Assembly: GCA_934402315.1 (NCBI GenBank)
Contig: CAKRTS010000001.1
Location: 124,001 to 188,000 of the forward strand
Reading direction: 5' to 3'
DNA from: an uncultured Acetatifactor sp.
Lineage (GTDB): Bacteria > Bacillota > Clostridia > Lachnospirales > Lachnospiraceae
Length of the DNA stretch: 64,000 nucleotides
Made by a program: the position numbers and the translations under genes. Below the pieces are notes generated by a model. That model was not told where the DNA came from. It ran no database searches and saw only the letters and a program-made list of their open reading frames with translations. Positions 9,064 to 18,211 of this stretch are shown here, one piece after another. Every line of letters begins with the position of its first letter. The first letter of the stretch is position 1.

Positions 9064-9516
9064 TTATCTGCAAATTTCACTGGAATCCAGATAAACCGTA
9101 AAAGGGCCGTCGTTTTCAAGGGAAACCTTCATGTCTGCGCCAAAGCTTCCTTCCTCAACTACCGCTATTTCCTGTTTACATTTGTCGATGATATAGCGGT
9201 ATAAGGATTCCGCCATGTCCGGCGCTCCGGCATTTACGAAGGATGGACGGTTGCCTTTTCTGCAATCCGCATAGAGTGTAAACTGTGAGATCAACAAAAG
9301 CTGCCCATCGACGGATTTCAAATCCAGATTTACCTTGTCGTTCTCATCCTTAAAGATACGAAGGCCTAAGAGCTTTTTCACCATTTTGTCCGCTATGGCA
9401 GTCGTGTCCTCGTTACTGATGCCGATAAACACGAGAAACCCCATGTCAATCTTCCCGATACATTCTCCTTCGACAGTGACGCTTGCCCTGTTCACTCTTT
9501 GTACTAAAAATCTCAT
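9064..9516 (-). CDS. dtd: D-aminoacyl-tRNA deacylase
   Basis: Dtd removes D-amino acids, and glycine from tRNA(Ala), protecting translation from mischarged tRNA. The catalytic SQFTLYAD motif is present mid-protein and the GPFTVYLDSS segment near the end carries the Gly-cisPro element. From ATG 9516 (MRFLVQRVNRA) the protein is 150 residues, the normal size. The open frame extends further upstream, but those residues do not look like Dtd. An AAGGAAG stands 13 bases before this ATG and directly before an alternative ATG at 9528, so the start is uncertain by four codons. It follows the ABC exporter ATPase by 80 bases on the same strand. Confidence 0.93.
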   Translation of the reverse strand: MRFLVQRVNRASVTVEGECIGKIDMGFLVFIGISNEDTTAIADKMVKKLLGLRIFKDENDKVNLDLKSVDGQLLLISQFTLYADCRKGNRPSFVNAGAPDMAESLYRYIIDKCKQEIAVVEEGSFGADMKVSLENDGPFTVYLDSSEICR

Positions 9517-9596
9517 TTTTAACAACATACTTCCTTTCATTTTATTTGTTTCGTGATTTATGGCTTTTTTACCCGTAGCCTTGGCTGCGCAGCCTC

Positions 9597-10574
9597 TCAT
9601 GTCTCATATATTTTTCTTACCATATCCTCAATATCCGGATACTGCACTTTAAAATCTTTTATGACACATTCTTTGCCCAAAGAATCTATAACTTCAGCCA
9701 AGGACACTTCTTCAGGGTTATATTTCACGCGTAAGCTGCCTTTCCCTGTATTGACCACTTCAAAATTATCAAACTTAAGTCTGGCATTGGTCTCTTCCGC
9801 GCATACTATCTCAATTATGGATTCTTTAGCATGCTCATTTTTGAATTTCTGCAAAGAATCATCATATATCTTCTTACCCTTAGTCAAAATAATGATTCGT
9901 TCGCAAAGCAGATCCAAATCCTTCATATCATGAGATGTCAGGATAATTGTGGTGCCGTCCTCCTTGTTTCTCTTTTTGATAAAATCTCTGATCTGTCTTT
10001 TGGCTAAAACATCCAAACCGATAGTGGGCTCGTCCAGATATAGAATATCGGGGCTGTGAAGCATCGCTACAGCAATCTCCACCTTCATTCTTTGTCCGAG
10101 ACTCAACTGGCGGATGGGAGTTGAATAAAACTCATCCAATTTCAACAATTCAATAAACTTGTCTTTGTTATAATTGTAAAGTTTATCATCTATCTGATAT
10201 ATTTCTTTATAAAGCTCGAAACTGTCCTCCATCGGCAGATCCCAATTCAGTCTCGATCTCTGGCCGAATACAACGCCGATGTTCCTTGCATTCTCGATGC
10301 GGTTCTTATAAGGAACAATTCCTGAAACCGTTATTTCTCCCGCAGTCGGAAACAAAACGCCTGACAGCATTTTAATTGTTGTTGACTTGCCTGCACCGTT
10401 TTCACCTATGAGTCCTACCGCCTCGCCCTTCTCAATAGTAAAAGAAAGATCAGATACAGCGGTCTTTATCGATACCTCCGGGCAAAAAAGGTTTTTAAGC
10501 ACGTTTTTTATACCTGCTTTTTGTTTGTAAATCTTATACTTCTTTTCAACATTTTTTACTTCTATCAGCGACAT
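9597..10574 (-). CDS. ABC-2 type exporter ATP-binding protein
   Basis: This cytoplasmic ATPase powers an exporter formed with the two permeases encoded directly upstream. Walker A GENGAGKSTT, the signature LSLGQRMKVEIA, Walker B ILYLDEPTIGLD and the switch histidine in TSHDMKDL are all present. An ~80-residue C-terminal domain follows the nucleotide-binding domain. I started at ATG 10574 (MSLIEVKNVEKKY); the 56 residues of the longer frame overlap the upstream permease gene and look like out-of-frame permease sequence. The three exporter genes are visibly richer in A and T than their neighbours. The substrate is unknown. Confidence 0.9.
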   Translation of the reverse strand: MSLIEVKNVEKKYKIYKQKAGIKNVLKNLFCPEVSIKTAVSDLSFTIEKGEAVGLIGENGAGKSTTIKMLSGVLFPTAGEITVSGIVPYKNRIENARNIGVVFGQRSRLNWDLPMEDSFELYKEIYQIDDKLYNYNKDKFIELLKLDEFYSTPIRQLSLGQRMKVEIAVAMLHSPDILYLDEPTIGLDVLAKRQIRDFIKKRNKEDGTTIILTSHDMKDLDLLCERIIILTKGKKIYDDSLQKFKNEHAKESIIEIVCAEETNARLKFDNFEVVNTGKGSLRVKYNPEEVSLAEVIDSLGKECVIKDFKVQYPDIEDMVRKIYET

Positions 10575-10635
10575 TTTATAACACCTCACCGCCTTTTTCC
10601 AGTCCTCTTGATTTAAAGTCCTTTTGCCCGCATTT

Positions 10636-11442
10636 TTAAGAACCGCTGCTAGTGTATAGCCTTCTGCAAAATACAAAATAAACGTTTGCCAATACGAAAA
10701 ATCCAATCGTAAACGCAGGAAATGCGTAGGCGAAACCGTCACCGAATGCTATATCCTGTTTATGAAACATAAGCTTTAACGGATAGTAGTTCATCATTCC
10801 GTATGGAATAATGACTGTAACTATAATCTGAATAATATGCGGAAATACAGAAATCGGATAATAAGAAACCTCACGGAAAAAATACATAATCTCAAACAAG
10901 GCATCTATCTTTATCGCCCAAAATGCCGAAGCGCTTACTATAAGAAACAAACCGGCATATATAAAGCTTCCGCTTATAATCACGGTGGCTACAAACAGCC
11001 AATTGATACTGTAATCCAGCCTTCCCGCACATATCACCATAACAATGATCGAAAGAACTATATGTGCTATGTAATTGCACATGAAGTTACTGCTGATTAA
11101 GTAAGGCAGCACTCTTACCGGTTTCACCAAAACATCATCAAAATTTCCCGTGTGTATCATATTGGGCAAATTCAGAAAAATGGTAAAGAAAAACGTTCCT
11201 GCTATTCCATACGAAAATAAGCTCGTCGAATAGAGCATCATGACCTCATAGGAATTCCAGCCGTTCATGCCGTTGAACGCGGTAATCATTATCCACATCA
11301 ACAAAAAGGAAATTCCGTAGTCGAGTGCCTGCGATATGCAGTTAATCAAAAACGACCAACGGTACGACATCACGGCTTTTATGGATTTGGCAGTATATAG
11401 TTTCCAAAGTCTATAATATCTTCGAATACCCGTCATATACAT
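10636..11442 (-). CDS. ABC-2 type exporter permease (DUF990-like), second subunit
   Basis: This is a 268-residue integral membrane protein with about six hydrophobic segments, resembling the ABC-2 permeases of the DUF990 group that work as heterodimers. Its start overlaps the stop of the upstream permease as TGATG (11440-11444), a classical translational coupling. An in-frame ATG at 11436 is 9 bases from the GGAGG and is an equally good start. The substrate cannot be deduced; relatives export peptides, lipids or toxic compounds. Confidence 0.82.
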   Translation of the reverse strand: MYMTGIRRYYRLWKLYTAKSIKAVMSYRWSFLINCISQALDYGISFLLMWIMITAFNGMNGWNSYEVMMLYSTSLFSYGIAGTFFFTIFLNLPNMIHTGNFDDVLVKPVRVLPYLISSNFMCNYIAHIVLSIIVMVICAGRLDYSINWLFVATVIISGSFIYAGLFLIVSASAFWAIKIDALFEIMYFFREVSYYPISVFPHIIQIIVTVIIPYGMMNYYPLKLMFHKQDIAFGDGFAYAFPAFTIGFFVLANVYFVFCRRLYTSSGS

Positions 11443-12236
11443 CAACCTCCATGTATCATCAGCCGTTTTTGTGCCATTCTCCACAAAAGAAAACTCAAGG
11501 ATACAAGAATGCCCAGCCATCCCATTTGCATTGCAAGTACCTTACCTATTTCTCCTGCAGTCTTCATTCCCAAAAGAATCGTTACCGGTTCATATATGAC
11601 ATACCTAAAAGGCATAAACAAAGAAAGTGTTCCCAGCCATCCCGGAAAAAACCAAATAGGTACAAAGCTACCCGAAAACAATTTAGTGAAAACGGAATTA
11701 ACATTGTCAAGAAAAAAGGCATTTCGGAACCATACGCAAGTAAGTCCGAAGGAGAAATTGTAAAAGAAATTGATACCGATTCCCAGAACTACGGAACCGA
11801 TATATATCACTACATTGGCAAGCGTAAAAGGAGTACGCATACCAAACAAGAGCATAGCCACCAAAACAGAAGGCAAAACGCTGTAGACAGTATTAAAAAT
11901 CCCTTTGGATAAAGAATTAATAAACAAATATTTTATGTAATTAATCGGCAGCAAGAGATCTCCGACCACAGATCCGTTTAAAACCGAATCATTTATTTCG
12001 TTCATTACTCTTGAACCGGTTATTCCTTCGGTAAAGCTTGAAACAATACTGTACACGATCATATCCTGCAAAACTATGCTATATACATTTGGTACGTCAG
12101 TCGCATAAAGTCCCTGCCAAATGTAAATTTTTAACACGATGTACGCAAAAGAAAAAATAGTACCAACTAAATAGTCAAAGCGAAAAATCGTTTTACTCTT
12201 AAAGGAATTCAATAAAATCCTTTTAACCAATCGCAT
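11442..12236 (-). CDS. ABC-2 type exporter permease (DUF990-like), first subunit
   Basis: This 264-residue membrane protein with about six spans is the other half of the exporter channel. It has the basic N-terminus (MRLVKRILLNSFKSK) followed by a membrane segment, and a SGSFVPIWFFPGWL motif before a late span, typical of this permease group. It is the first gene of the permease-permease-ATPase operon; AAGGAGAGTTAGGAAGT precedes ATG 12236. The AT-rich codon use (many AAA, ATA, TTT) sets the operon apart from its flanks and suggests transfer. Confidence 0.82.
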   Translation of the reverse strand: MRLVKRILLNSFKSKTIFRFDYLVGTIFSFAYIVLKIYIWQGLYATDVPNVYSIVLQDMIVYSIVSSFTEGITGSRVMNEINDSVLNGSVVGDLLLPINYIKYLFINSLSKGIFNTVYSVLPSVLVAMLLFGMRTPFTLANVVIYIGSVVLGIGINFFYNFSFGLTCVWFRNAFFLDNVNSVFTKLFSGSFVPIWFFPGWLGTLSLFMPFRYVIYEPVTILLGMKTAGEIGKVLAMQMGWLGILVSLSFLLWRMAQKRLMIHGG

Positions 12237-12331
12237 ACTTCCTAACTCTCCTTAGTCGACGGCAGTAATGAAACCAATTGTGCTATCGACCTTGTCTTTA
12301 TCTTTTTTATGCTTGACTGTTCATAGCTGGT

Positions 12332-13669
12332 CTACTTTTCAATCTTCTCCTGCCCGGACTGCTCAGCCTTCACACTTACCTTTTTATCCTGCCTTCTTGA
12401 TGCCTTTTTTTCACCCGGCTGTTCCTCCGGCATATCATGCATGCCTTCTTCGTCCACATAGTCCAGATCCCGATATTTTTCCAGTTCTGTTGGCATCTCC
12501 TTTTTGCTTAACAGAATATTTAAGCCCGAACGGATTCCCGCATAGATCACGGCAAAGATCGGTACGCCGATAATCATGCCGAAGACACCGAAGAGTCCAC
12601 CGAAGAGTGTGATCGCAAAAATAACCCAGAAGCCGGCAAGACCGGTCGAGCTTCCAAGGATCTTCGGGCCGATAATATTGCCGTCGACCTGCTGTAAAAC
12701 AATGATAAAAATCACAAAGTACAGGCAGTTCAGCGGATGAAGCGGGTCGACAACAAAGATCAATAATGCGCTGGGCACAGCACCCAGAAACGGTCCGAAG
12801 AACGGAATAATATTTGTCACACCGACAATTACGCTGACCAGTGCCGCATAGGGCGTTTTTAAAATCGAGGTTCCAATAAAGCATAGGATTCCGATAATAA
12901 TGGAATCAACGATTTTCCCGCCAAGGAAACCGATAAAGGTCTTATGGGTAAAGCGGAAGTTCCTGATCACAGTGTTGGCGGTGTCCTTCTCAAAAAGCGC
13001 ATAGGACACCTTCTTTGCCTGTGCCGCAAACTTCTCCTTGCTCGCCAGAACATAGATTGAGATAATGAAGCCGATCACAAAGTCCCAGAGCACACCAACG
13101 ACGCCGAGAATGCTGAGGGAAACCGTCTTGATAAGCTGTCCCGTATTAGGCAGAATATCGGTAATCCAGCTCTCCAGTTCATTGGAGTACTTGTCGAAGG
13201 TTCTCACCAGATAAGCCTGAACCTCGGGATTGTCATTCATGGTCTGATTCAGCCATTTCGTAAAGTTGCTGGTATAAGCGTCAAAGTTGGAAACAATATT
13301 CTGGACGCTCGGCACAATCTGGGAAATCAGCATATAGAGCAATACATAGATCAACGCCACAAAGAGAAAAGCCGTAATCAGGATCCCAAGTCCGCGGATA
13401 ATAGAATTCTTTTTCTTGCTTTCCTTTATCCGCAGCTTATTGCAGAGCGGATAAAGGAGCTTACTTTCTATAAAATTCAGAACCGGTGTCAGAAGGTATG
13501 CGATCGCCATTCCGACAACCACCGGCATCAGAATATCCGTGATCATTTTAACACCGGACCGGATATTGGAACTGTGAAAAACGAAATAGTAAAATGTAAT
13601 TCCAGCCACAATAACCAGAAAAGCCGTGACACCCCATCTGACATACTTGTTATTTAACTTAAATTTCAT
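12332..13669 (-). CDS. AI-2E family transporter (PF01594-type permease)
   Basis: This is a 445-residue inner-membrane protein of the family named for autoinducer-2 export, although most members have other or unknown substrates. Two N-terminal spans are followed by a soluble helical region, then a cluster of spans containing IPFFGPFLGAVPSALL and the conserved GxxxGLAGFWVIFAI segment. The C-terminal ~50 residues are charged and cytoplasmic (EKKASRRQDKKVSVK). AAGGGATAAGCGC precedes the ATG. It appears to be transcribed alone. Confidence 0.9.
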   Translation of the reverse strand: MKFKLNNKYVRWGVTAFLVIVAGITFYYFVFHSSNIRSGVKMITDILMPVVVGMAIAYLLTPVLNFIESKLLYPLCNKLRIKESKKKNSIIRGLGILITAFLFVALIYVLLYMLISQIVPSVQNIVSNFDAYTSNFTKWLNQTMNDNPEVQAYLVRTFDKYSNELESWITDILPNTGQLIKTVSLSILGVVGVLWDFVIGFIISIYVLASKEKFAAQAKKVSYALFEKDTANTVIRNFRFTHKTFIGFLGGKIVDSIIIGILCFIGTSILKTPYAALVSVIVGVTNIIPFFGPFLGAVPSALLIFVVDPLHPLNCLYFVIFIIVLQQVDGNIIGPKILGSSTGLAGFWVIFAITLFGGLFGVFGMIIGVPIFAVIYAGIRSGLNILLSKKEMPTELEKYRDLDYVDEEGMHDMPEEQPGEKKASRRQDKKVSVKAEQSGQEKIEK

Positions 13670-13764
13670 GCGCTTATCCCTTCTTTGGTAATGATATATC
13701 TATCATACACTTAATAATCTGTTATCACAAGTATTGTATGATAAATTTTCTGTAAAATTCGTAT

Positions 13765-14355
13765 CTAAAATGCAAGCAGGGTAAAACGGATGAAATATCC
13801 CTGATCATGATGACACACAGGGCATACTGCAGGCGCCTCTTTCCCACGATAGACGTAGCCACAGTTCAGGCAAAGCCATTCCTCCTCGACATCCGAAACG
13901 AAAAGCTTTCCCTCCTTCAATAACTGCGCATATTTTCCAAAGCGGTCGCCATGCACCTTCTCAATCTCCGCAATCTGGAAGAAGGATGCCGCAATCTGCT
14001 GAAAGCCCTCTTCCTTTGCCTTCTCGCCAAAGCTTTTATACACCTCGTCATGTTCTTCGTATTCATTGTGCTGAGCCATACTTAAAAGCTCTGAAATGTC
14101 ATCCGACAGATCAATCGGATAGCCGCCGTCAATAAAGATATTCTTTCCTGCCATTTCGCGCAGATGATGATAGAAGATCTCCGCGTGCTCCTTCTCCTGT
14201 GATGCCGTAAACGCGAAGACCGCGCTGATCACATGCAGTCCGTTTTTCTTAGCCTGAGAGGCGGCAAAAGTATAGCGGTTTCTCGCCTGGCTTTCCCCGG
14301 CAAACGCCCGCATCAGATTATCCTTCGTTACACTGTTTTCAAATTCGATTGCCAA
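13765..14355 (-). CDS. Rubrerythrin
   Basis: Rubrerythrin reduces hydrogen peroxide in anaerobes, using a di-iron centre and a rubredoxin-like iron site. The four-helix part shows the iron ligands in FAGESQARNRY, ASQEKEHAEIF and FQIAEIEKVHGDRF. The C-terminal rubredoxin domain has CLNCGYVY and CPVCHHDQGYF. At 196 residues it has the standard length. It is divergent from ttcA. This is a typical oxygen-defence gene of strict anaerobes. Confidence 0.96.
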   Translation of the reverse strand: MAIEFENSVTKDNLMRAFAGESQARNRYTFAASQAKKNGLHVISAVFAFTASQEKEHAEIFYHHLREMAGKNIFIDGGYPIDLSDDISELLSMAQHNEYEEHDEVYKSFGEKAKEEGFQQIAASFFQIAEIEKVHGDRFGKYAQLLKEGKLFVSDVEEEWLCLNCGYVYRGKEAPAVCPVCHHDQGYFIRFTLLAF

Positions 14356-14492
14356 ATTTATTCTCCGTCCTTTCCACTTCTAGTATATCCTCTGAACTGT
14401 TTTTGTATCAATTTTCTATTGTTTCGGAGGCAAAAAAAATATAGAATATAATTAATGGAATTTTACGAAAAAGGAAAGGCTGAACAACGAGC

Positions 14493-15230
14493 ATGAAACT
14501 ACAACAGGTATTGAGTCACGTCCGCAAAGCCGTGGACGATTATCAGATGATCGAGGAGGGCGACAAAATCGCTGTCGGCATATCGGGCGGAAAAGACAGT
14601 CTGACACTGCTCTATGCCCTGCACGGTCTGAGCCGTTTTTATCCAAAGCATTTCACGGTTCATGCCGTCACGGTGGATCTGGGCTTTGAAAATCTGAATC
14701 TGGACAAAATCAAGGAACTGTGCCGGAATCTAGATATTGAATATACAATCGTGAAAACAGACATTGCCCAGATTGTCTTTGAAGAGCGCAAGGAGGACAA
14801 TCCCTGCTCGCTGTGTGCAAAAATGCGCAAGGGCGCTCTCAACCAGGCGATCAAAGCCGCCGGCTGCAACAAGGTTGCCTATGCACATCACAAGGATGAT
14901 GTCGTGGAAACCATGCTGATGTCTCTGATCTATGAGGGACGGTTTCATACCTTTTCACCGGTCACCTACCTTGACCGCATGGAGCTCACCGTAATTCGTC
15001 CACTGATGTACATGAATGAAGCTGATGTAATAGGCTTTGTACATAAATATCAGGTTCCCGTCGTCAAGAGCCCCTGTCCGGCAGACGGACATACCAAGCG
15101 AGAATATGTCAAAAATCTTCTTCGTAATCTGAACCTTGAGAATCCGGGTGTGAAGGAAAGGATGTTTACCGCTATTGTCAGCGGTATGTATGGCTGGAGG
15201 AACGACCATGGCAGTAATGAAGCCCAATAA
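14493..15230 (+). CDS. ttcA: tRNA 2-thiocytidine biosynthesis TtcA-family protein
   Basis: TtcA-type enzymes activate cytidine 32 of tRNA with ATP and replace its oxygen with sulfur, using an iron-sulfur cluster. The PP-loop SGGKDS lies at residues 31-36. The cysteine pair in NPCSLCAKMRKG and the later C in KSPCPADG are the expected cluster ligands. The 245-residue length fits the short TtcA group. A TATAAT at 14447-14452 may be its -10 element. The end overlaps the recombinase start by 23 bases, indicating coupled translation. A related PP-loop thiolase or lysidine-synthase role is possible but less likely. Confidence 0.85.
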   Translation: MKLQQVLSHVRKAVDDYQMIEEGDKIAVGISGGKDSLTLLYALHGLSRFYPKHFTVHAVTVDLGFENLNLDKIKELCRNLDIEYTIVKTDIAQIVFEERKEDNPCSLCAKMRKGALNQAIKAAGCNKVAYAHHKDDVVETMLMSLIYEGRFHTFSPVTYLDRMELTVIRPLMYMNEADVIGFVHKYQVPVVKSPCPADGHTKREYVKNLLRNLNLENPGVKERMFTAIVSGMYGWRNDHGSNEAQ

Positions 15231-16275
15231 TTATCACGATGAACAAAATAAGCAGAATATTCTGAAGATGAGAGCTGTTCTGGAGACGCTGCCCGGCTTC
15301 TGCCGCACGTTTTTTCGCGGTATCGAGGACTATACCTCAGCCCGGACAAGACTTGCCTACGCCTATGACATCCGGCTCTTCTTTGAGTTCCTGCACGAAA
15401 AGAATCCTGTCTGTTCTAAAATAGAAATAACGGACTTTCCGCTGGAGATCCTTGAACAGCTGACAAGAGTGGATATTGAAGAATATCTGGAATATATGTC
15501 TCTGTATGAAAAGGACGGTAAGGAAATCTCTAACGATGAGCGCGGGAAGGAGCGCAAGCTCGCCTCCCTGCGGAGCTTTTACAACTATTTTTATCAGGGG
15601 GAAATGATAAAAAATAATCCGGCGGCGCTTGTCCCCATGCCAAAAAAACACGCAAAGGAGATCATCCGTCTGGAGCCGAACGAGGTCGCTATTCTTCTGG
15701 ATCAGGTGGAAGACGGCACAAAGCTGACGAAGAAGGAACTGGAATACCACAAAAAGACAAAAAATCGGGATGTTGCCCTTCTGACGCTGCTTCTCGGCAC
15801 CGGTATCCGTGTGTCGGAATGTGTCGGGCTGGATATTCAGGATGTCAATTTTGATGTGGATGGAATTAAGATCAGGCGAAAGGGCGGCTATGAGGCAGTC
15901 GTTTATTTCGGAACTGAGGTCGAAACTGCACTGTTGGATTATCTGGAGGAGCGGGAACACATGATTCCCGAGCAGGGACATGAAACTGCACTCTTCCTCT
16001 CTCTCCAAAACCGCAGAATGGCTGTACGCTCCGTGGAAAACCTTGTCAGGAAATATGCTTCGCGTGTGACAACGCTGAAAAAGATCACACCGCACAAGCT
16101 GAGAAGTACCTACGGTACAACACTCTATCAAGAAAGCGGCGATATTTATCTCGTTGCAGATGTTCTCGGTCACAAGGATGTCAACACTACAAGAAAGCAT
16201 TATGCCGCTCAGGATGACGAACGCAGACGCAGCGCTGCCCAGATGGTTCACCTGCGTGAAAAAGGAACTGACTGA
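15208..16275 (+). CDS. Tyrosine recombinase, XerS-like
   Basis: This is a site-specific DNA recombinase of the integrase family. The N-terminal SAM-like DNA-binding region covers about residues 1-150. The catalytic domain shows TGIRVSEC (first arginine), HKLRSTYGT (His-x-x-Arg) and LGHKDVNTTRKHYA (histidine and the nucleophilic tyrosine). At 355 residues it matches XerS, the single-protein chromosome-dimer resolvase of streptococci that is also annotated in Lachnospiraceae, rather than the ~300-residue XerC/XerD. I chose ATG 15208 behind CTGGAGGA. The operon with ttcA favours a housekeeping role over a phage integrase. No dif-like site was identified. Confidence 0.85.
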   Translation: MAVMKPNNYHDEQNKQNILKMRAVLETLPGFCRTFFRGIEDYTSARTRLAYAYDIRLFFEFLHEKNPVCSKIEITDFPLEILEQLTRVDIEEYLEYMSLYEKDGKEISNDERGKERKLASLRSFYNYFYQGEMIKNNPAALVPMPKKHAKEIIRLEPNEVAILLDQVEDGTKLTKKELEYHKKTKNRDVALLTLLLGTGIRVSECVGLDIQDVNFDVDGIKIRRKGGYEAVVYFGTEVETALLDYLEEREHMIPEQGHETALFLSLQNRRMAVRSVENLVRKYASRVTTLKKITPHKLRSTYGTTLYQESGDIYLVADVLGHKDVNTTRKHYAAQDDERRRSAAQMVHLREKGTD

Positions 16276-16309
16276 ATGAAACTGTAAAATATTATCAGGA
16301 GGAATATAG

Positions 16310-17266
16310 ATGAATCCGTTGCATCTTTACTCGATAACCTCTGGCCAGAAAAAACGCTACTCAGAGCAACCAGATTTATTTACCGCGAATGACCAGAATA
16401 CCAGATATATTGAAAATGAATTTGAATCCCCTCACTATGTGGCAAAAAGTACAATGCGCTTTTGGTATAATACAGAGTCAACGAATTATGATACACACTG
16501 GCATAATGCATATGAATTGATTATTCCGTTAGAAGAAAGCTATACCGTTACGATCTCGTCAAAAGAATGGTATCTGAACCAGGGAGATATCTTCCTGATT
16601 CCTCCCGGTGAGCTTCATATGTTATCGGCACCGCCAACCGGGGCAAGATTTATCTTTCTCTTTGAGCCAAACTTTTTCCGTGAGATCACAAGCTTTGCCC
16701 AGGTCCGCTCTTTCTTTTCCGAACCCATTCTCATCTCGTGGAATAGAAATCCCGCACTTTATGAGAAAGAAATTGCTTTAATACATCAGCTTGCAGATTA
16801 TTATTGGTCAGACAACATTGTCCGTGAAATGCATCTTTATTCCTGCTTACTAAATCTGTTTTCAAACATTGCTGAGGAAAAAGAAAATGCTTCTCCATTC
16901 ACCGCTCCAAACAGCTTTGCTGAGGCTTCAACAGAAAAGGAACAGACCGCACATCGACTGAACACGGTTTTAAAATTCATGGAAGAACACTACGCTGACA
17001 GACTTACCCTGGATGAAATAGCTGCTCAAAGCGGCTTTTCTAAGTTTTATTTTTCAAAAATTTTCCAGCAATACACCGGAAAGACATTTTATAATTATTT
17101 GAGTATGCTCAGAATACAGGCGTCCCAAGAACTTTTGGCAGATAATGAAACACCTGTTTCCAACATTGCGGTAAAGTGCGGTTTTACGAGTCTATCTTCA
17201 TTCAACCGCACTTTTCATCAAATAAATGGCTGTACTCCCACTGATTACCGCAAATCGCTTAGCTAA
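16310..17266 (+). CDS. AraC-family transcriptional regulator with N-terminal cupin
   Basis: This 318-residue cytoplasmic regulator has an N-terminal cupin-like sensor (about residues 60-130, with HWHNAYELIIP and LIPPGELHML) and a C-terminal double helix-turn-helix (about 215-318, with LDEIAAQSGFSKFYFSKIF and VAGNT-like second helix in NIAVKCGFTSLSSFNRTF). Such proteins activate sugar-use genes on binding a ligand. ATCAGGAGGAATATAG precedes its ATG. It converges on the permease genes with only 2 bases between stops. The ABC importer is the likely target by position; the YesM/YesN pair is the other candidate. Confidence 0.92.
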   Translation: MNPLHLYSITSGQKKRYSEQPDLFTANDQNTRYIENEFESPHYVAKSTMRFWYNTESTNYDTHWHNAYELIIPLEESYTVTISSKEWYLNQGDIFLIPPGELHMLSAPPTGARFIFLFEPNFFREITSFAQVRSFFSEPILISWNRNPALYEKEIALIHQLADYYWSDNIVREMHLYSCLLNLFSNIAEEKENASPFTAPNSFAEASTEKEQTAHRLNTVLKFMEEHYADRLTLDEIAAQSGFSKFYFSKIFQQYTGKTFYNYLSMLRIQASQELLADNETPVSNIAVKCGFTSLSSFNRTFHQINGCTPTDYRKSLS

Positions 17267-17268
17267 AA

Positions 17269-18198
17269 TCACTCTTTGGTAGCGCCCAGAGTTACACCCT
17301 TTACAAAATATTTCTGCATAAACGGATAAACCACCAGAATCGGGACAGATGCAACAATTGTAACTGCGGCTCTGATAGAAGTCGGTGTAATGGTATTTGC
17401 CACCTGCTGTCCGTTTCCATAAATACTTGACAAATCACGGCCTGACTGCATTGCGGATGAGAGAAGCTTCATCATCTCATATTGCAGTGTTGTAAGTTCC
17501 TCTTTGCTCGAACAGTAAAGGAAAGTATCAAACCACTGATTCCATGCACCCACTGCACACCACAGAGCAACGGTCGCCAAAACCGGCTTACAACATGGCA
17601 GCACGATTTGCCAGTAACAACGGAAATGATCTGCTCCATCTACCATGGCCGCCTCGGTCAGGCTGTCCGGAAGTGACTGCATAAATGATTTAATGATAAT
17701 GATATTGTATACACTGACAAGTCCCGGTATCACATACACGGAAAAACTATTTAGCATTCCAAGATCCTTGATCAGGAAATAGTTCGGGATCAGACCGGCC
17801 GATATATACATGGTAACCAGAAAATAGCCGGTGATAAACTTTCTGCCAATCAGTTCCTTTCTTGATAGAACATAGGCAATCAATGACCCCACCAAAACGC
17901 CAAGCACGGTAGCAATCAGCGTCCTCAGGACAGAGTTCACTGCTGCAGTGAGCATTAATTTATTTTTAAATACTGATTTATAGCTATAGGTAGAGAATAC
18001 ACGCGGCAACAGCTTAATCCCTCCGCGCAGCGTATCCTGTGCATCGTTAAAGGATACGGCTATGGTATTCCAGAAGGGGTAAATCATTACAACAATTACG
18101 AAAATCATCAACAAAGAATTAATAGTGGTAAAAATAATATCCTCTGTGCTTCTTTTCTTTCTTCTCTTTCCATCCATCTTGCTCATCTGTTTCACCAT
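17269..18198 (-). CDS. Carbohydrate ABC transporter permease, LplC/YtcP type
   Basis: This 309-residue protein is one half of the membrane channel of a binding-protein-dependent sugar importer. It has six hydrophobic segments and the EAA loop (EAAMVDGADHFRCYWQIVLP) that docks the ATPase. It lies 13 bases downstream of the partner permease in the same operon. No ATPase gene is encoded nearby, as is usual for this group, which shares an MsmX-like ATPase. Confidence 0.92.
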   Translation of the reverse strand: MVKQMSKMDGKRRKKRSTEDIIFTTINSLLMIFVIVVMIYPFWNTIAVSFNDAQDTLRGGIKLLPRVFSTYSYKSVFKNKLMLTAAVNSVLRTLIATVLGVLVGSLIAYVLSRKELIGRKFITGYFLVTMYISAGLIPNYFLIKDLGMLNSFSVYVIPGLVSVYNIIIIKSFMQSLPDSLTEAAMVDGADHFRCYWQIVLPCCKPVLATVALWCAVGAWNQWFDTFLYCSSKEELTTLQYEMMKLLSSAMQSGRDLSSIYGNGQQVANTITPTSIRAAVTIVASVPILVVYPFMQKYFVKGVTLGATKE

Positions 18199-18211
18199 TC
18201 CTTTCTTTCCC

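Noticed and set aside
15208..16275. The tyrosine recombinase as an integrase of the neighbouring islands
   Set aside because: It is translationally coupled to ttcA, has XerS-like length and no attachment sites were found, so a housekeeping resolvase is more likely.
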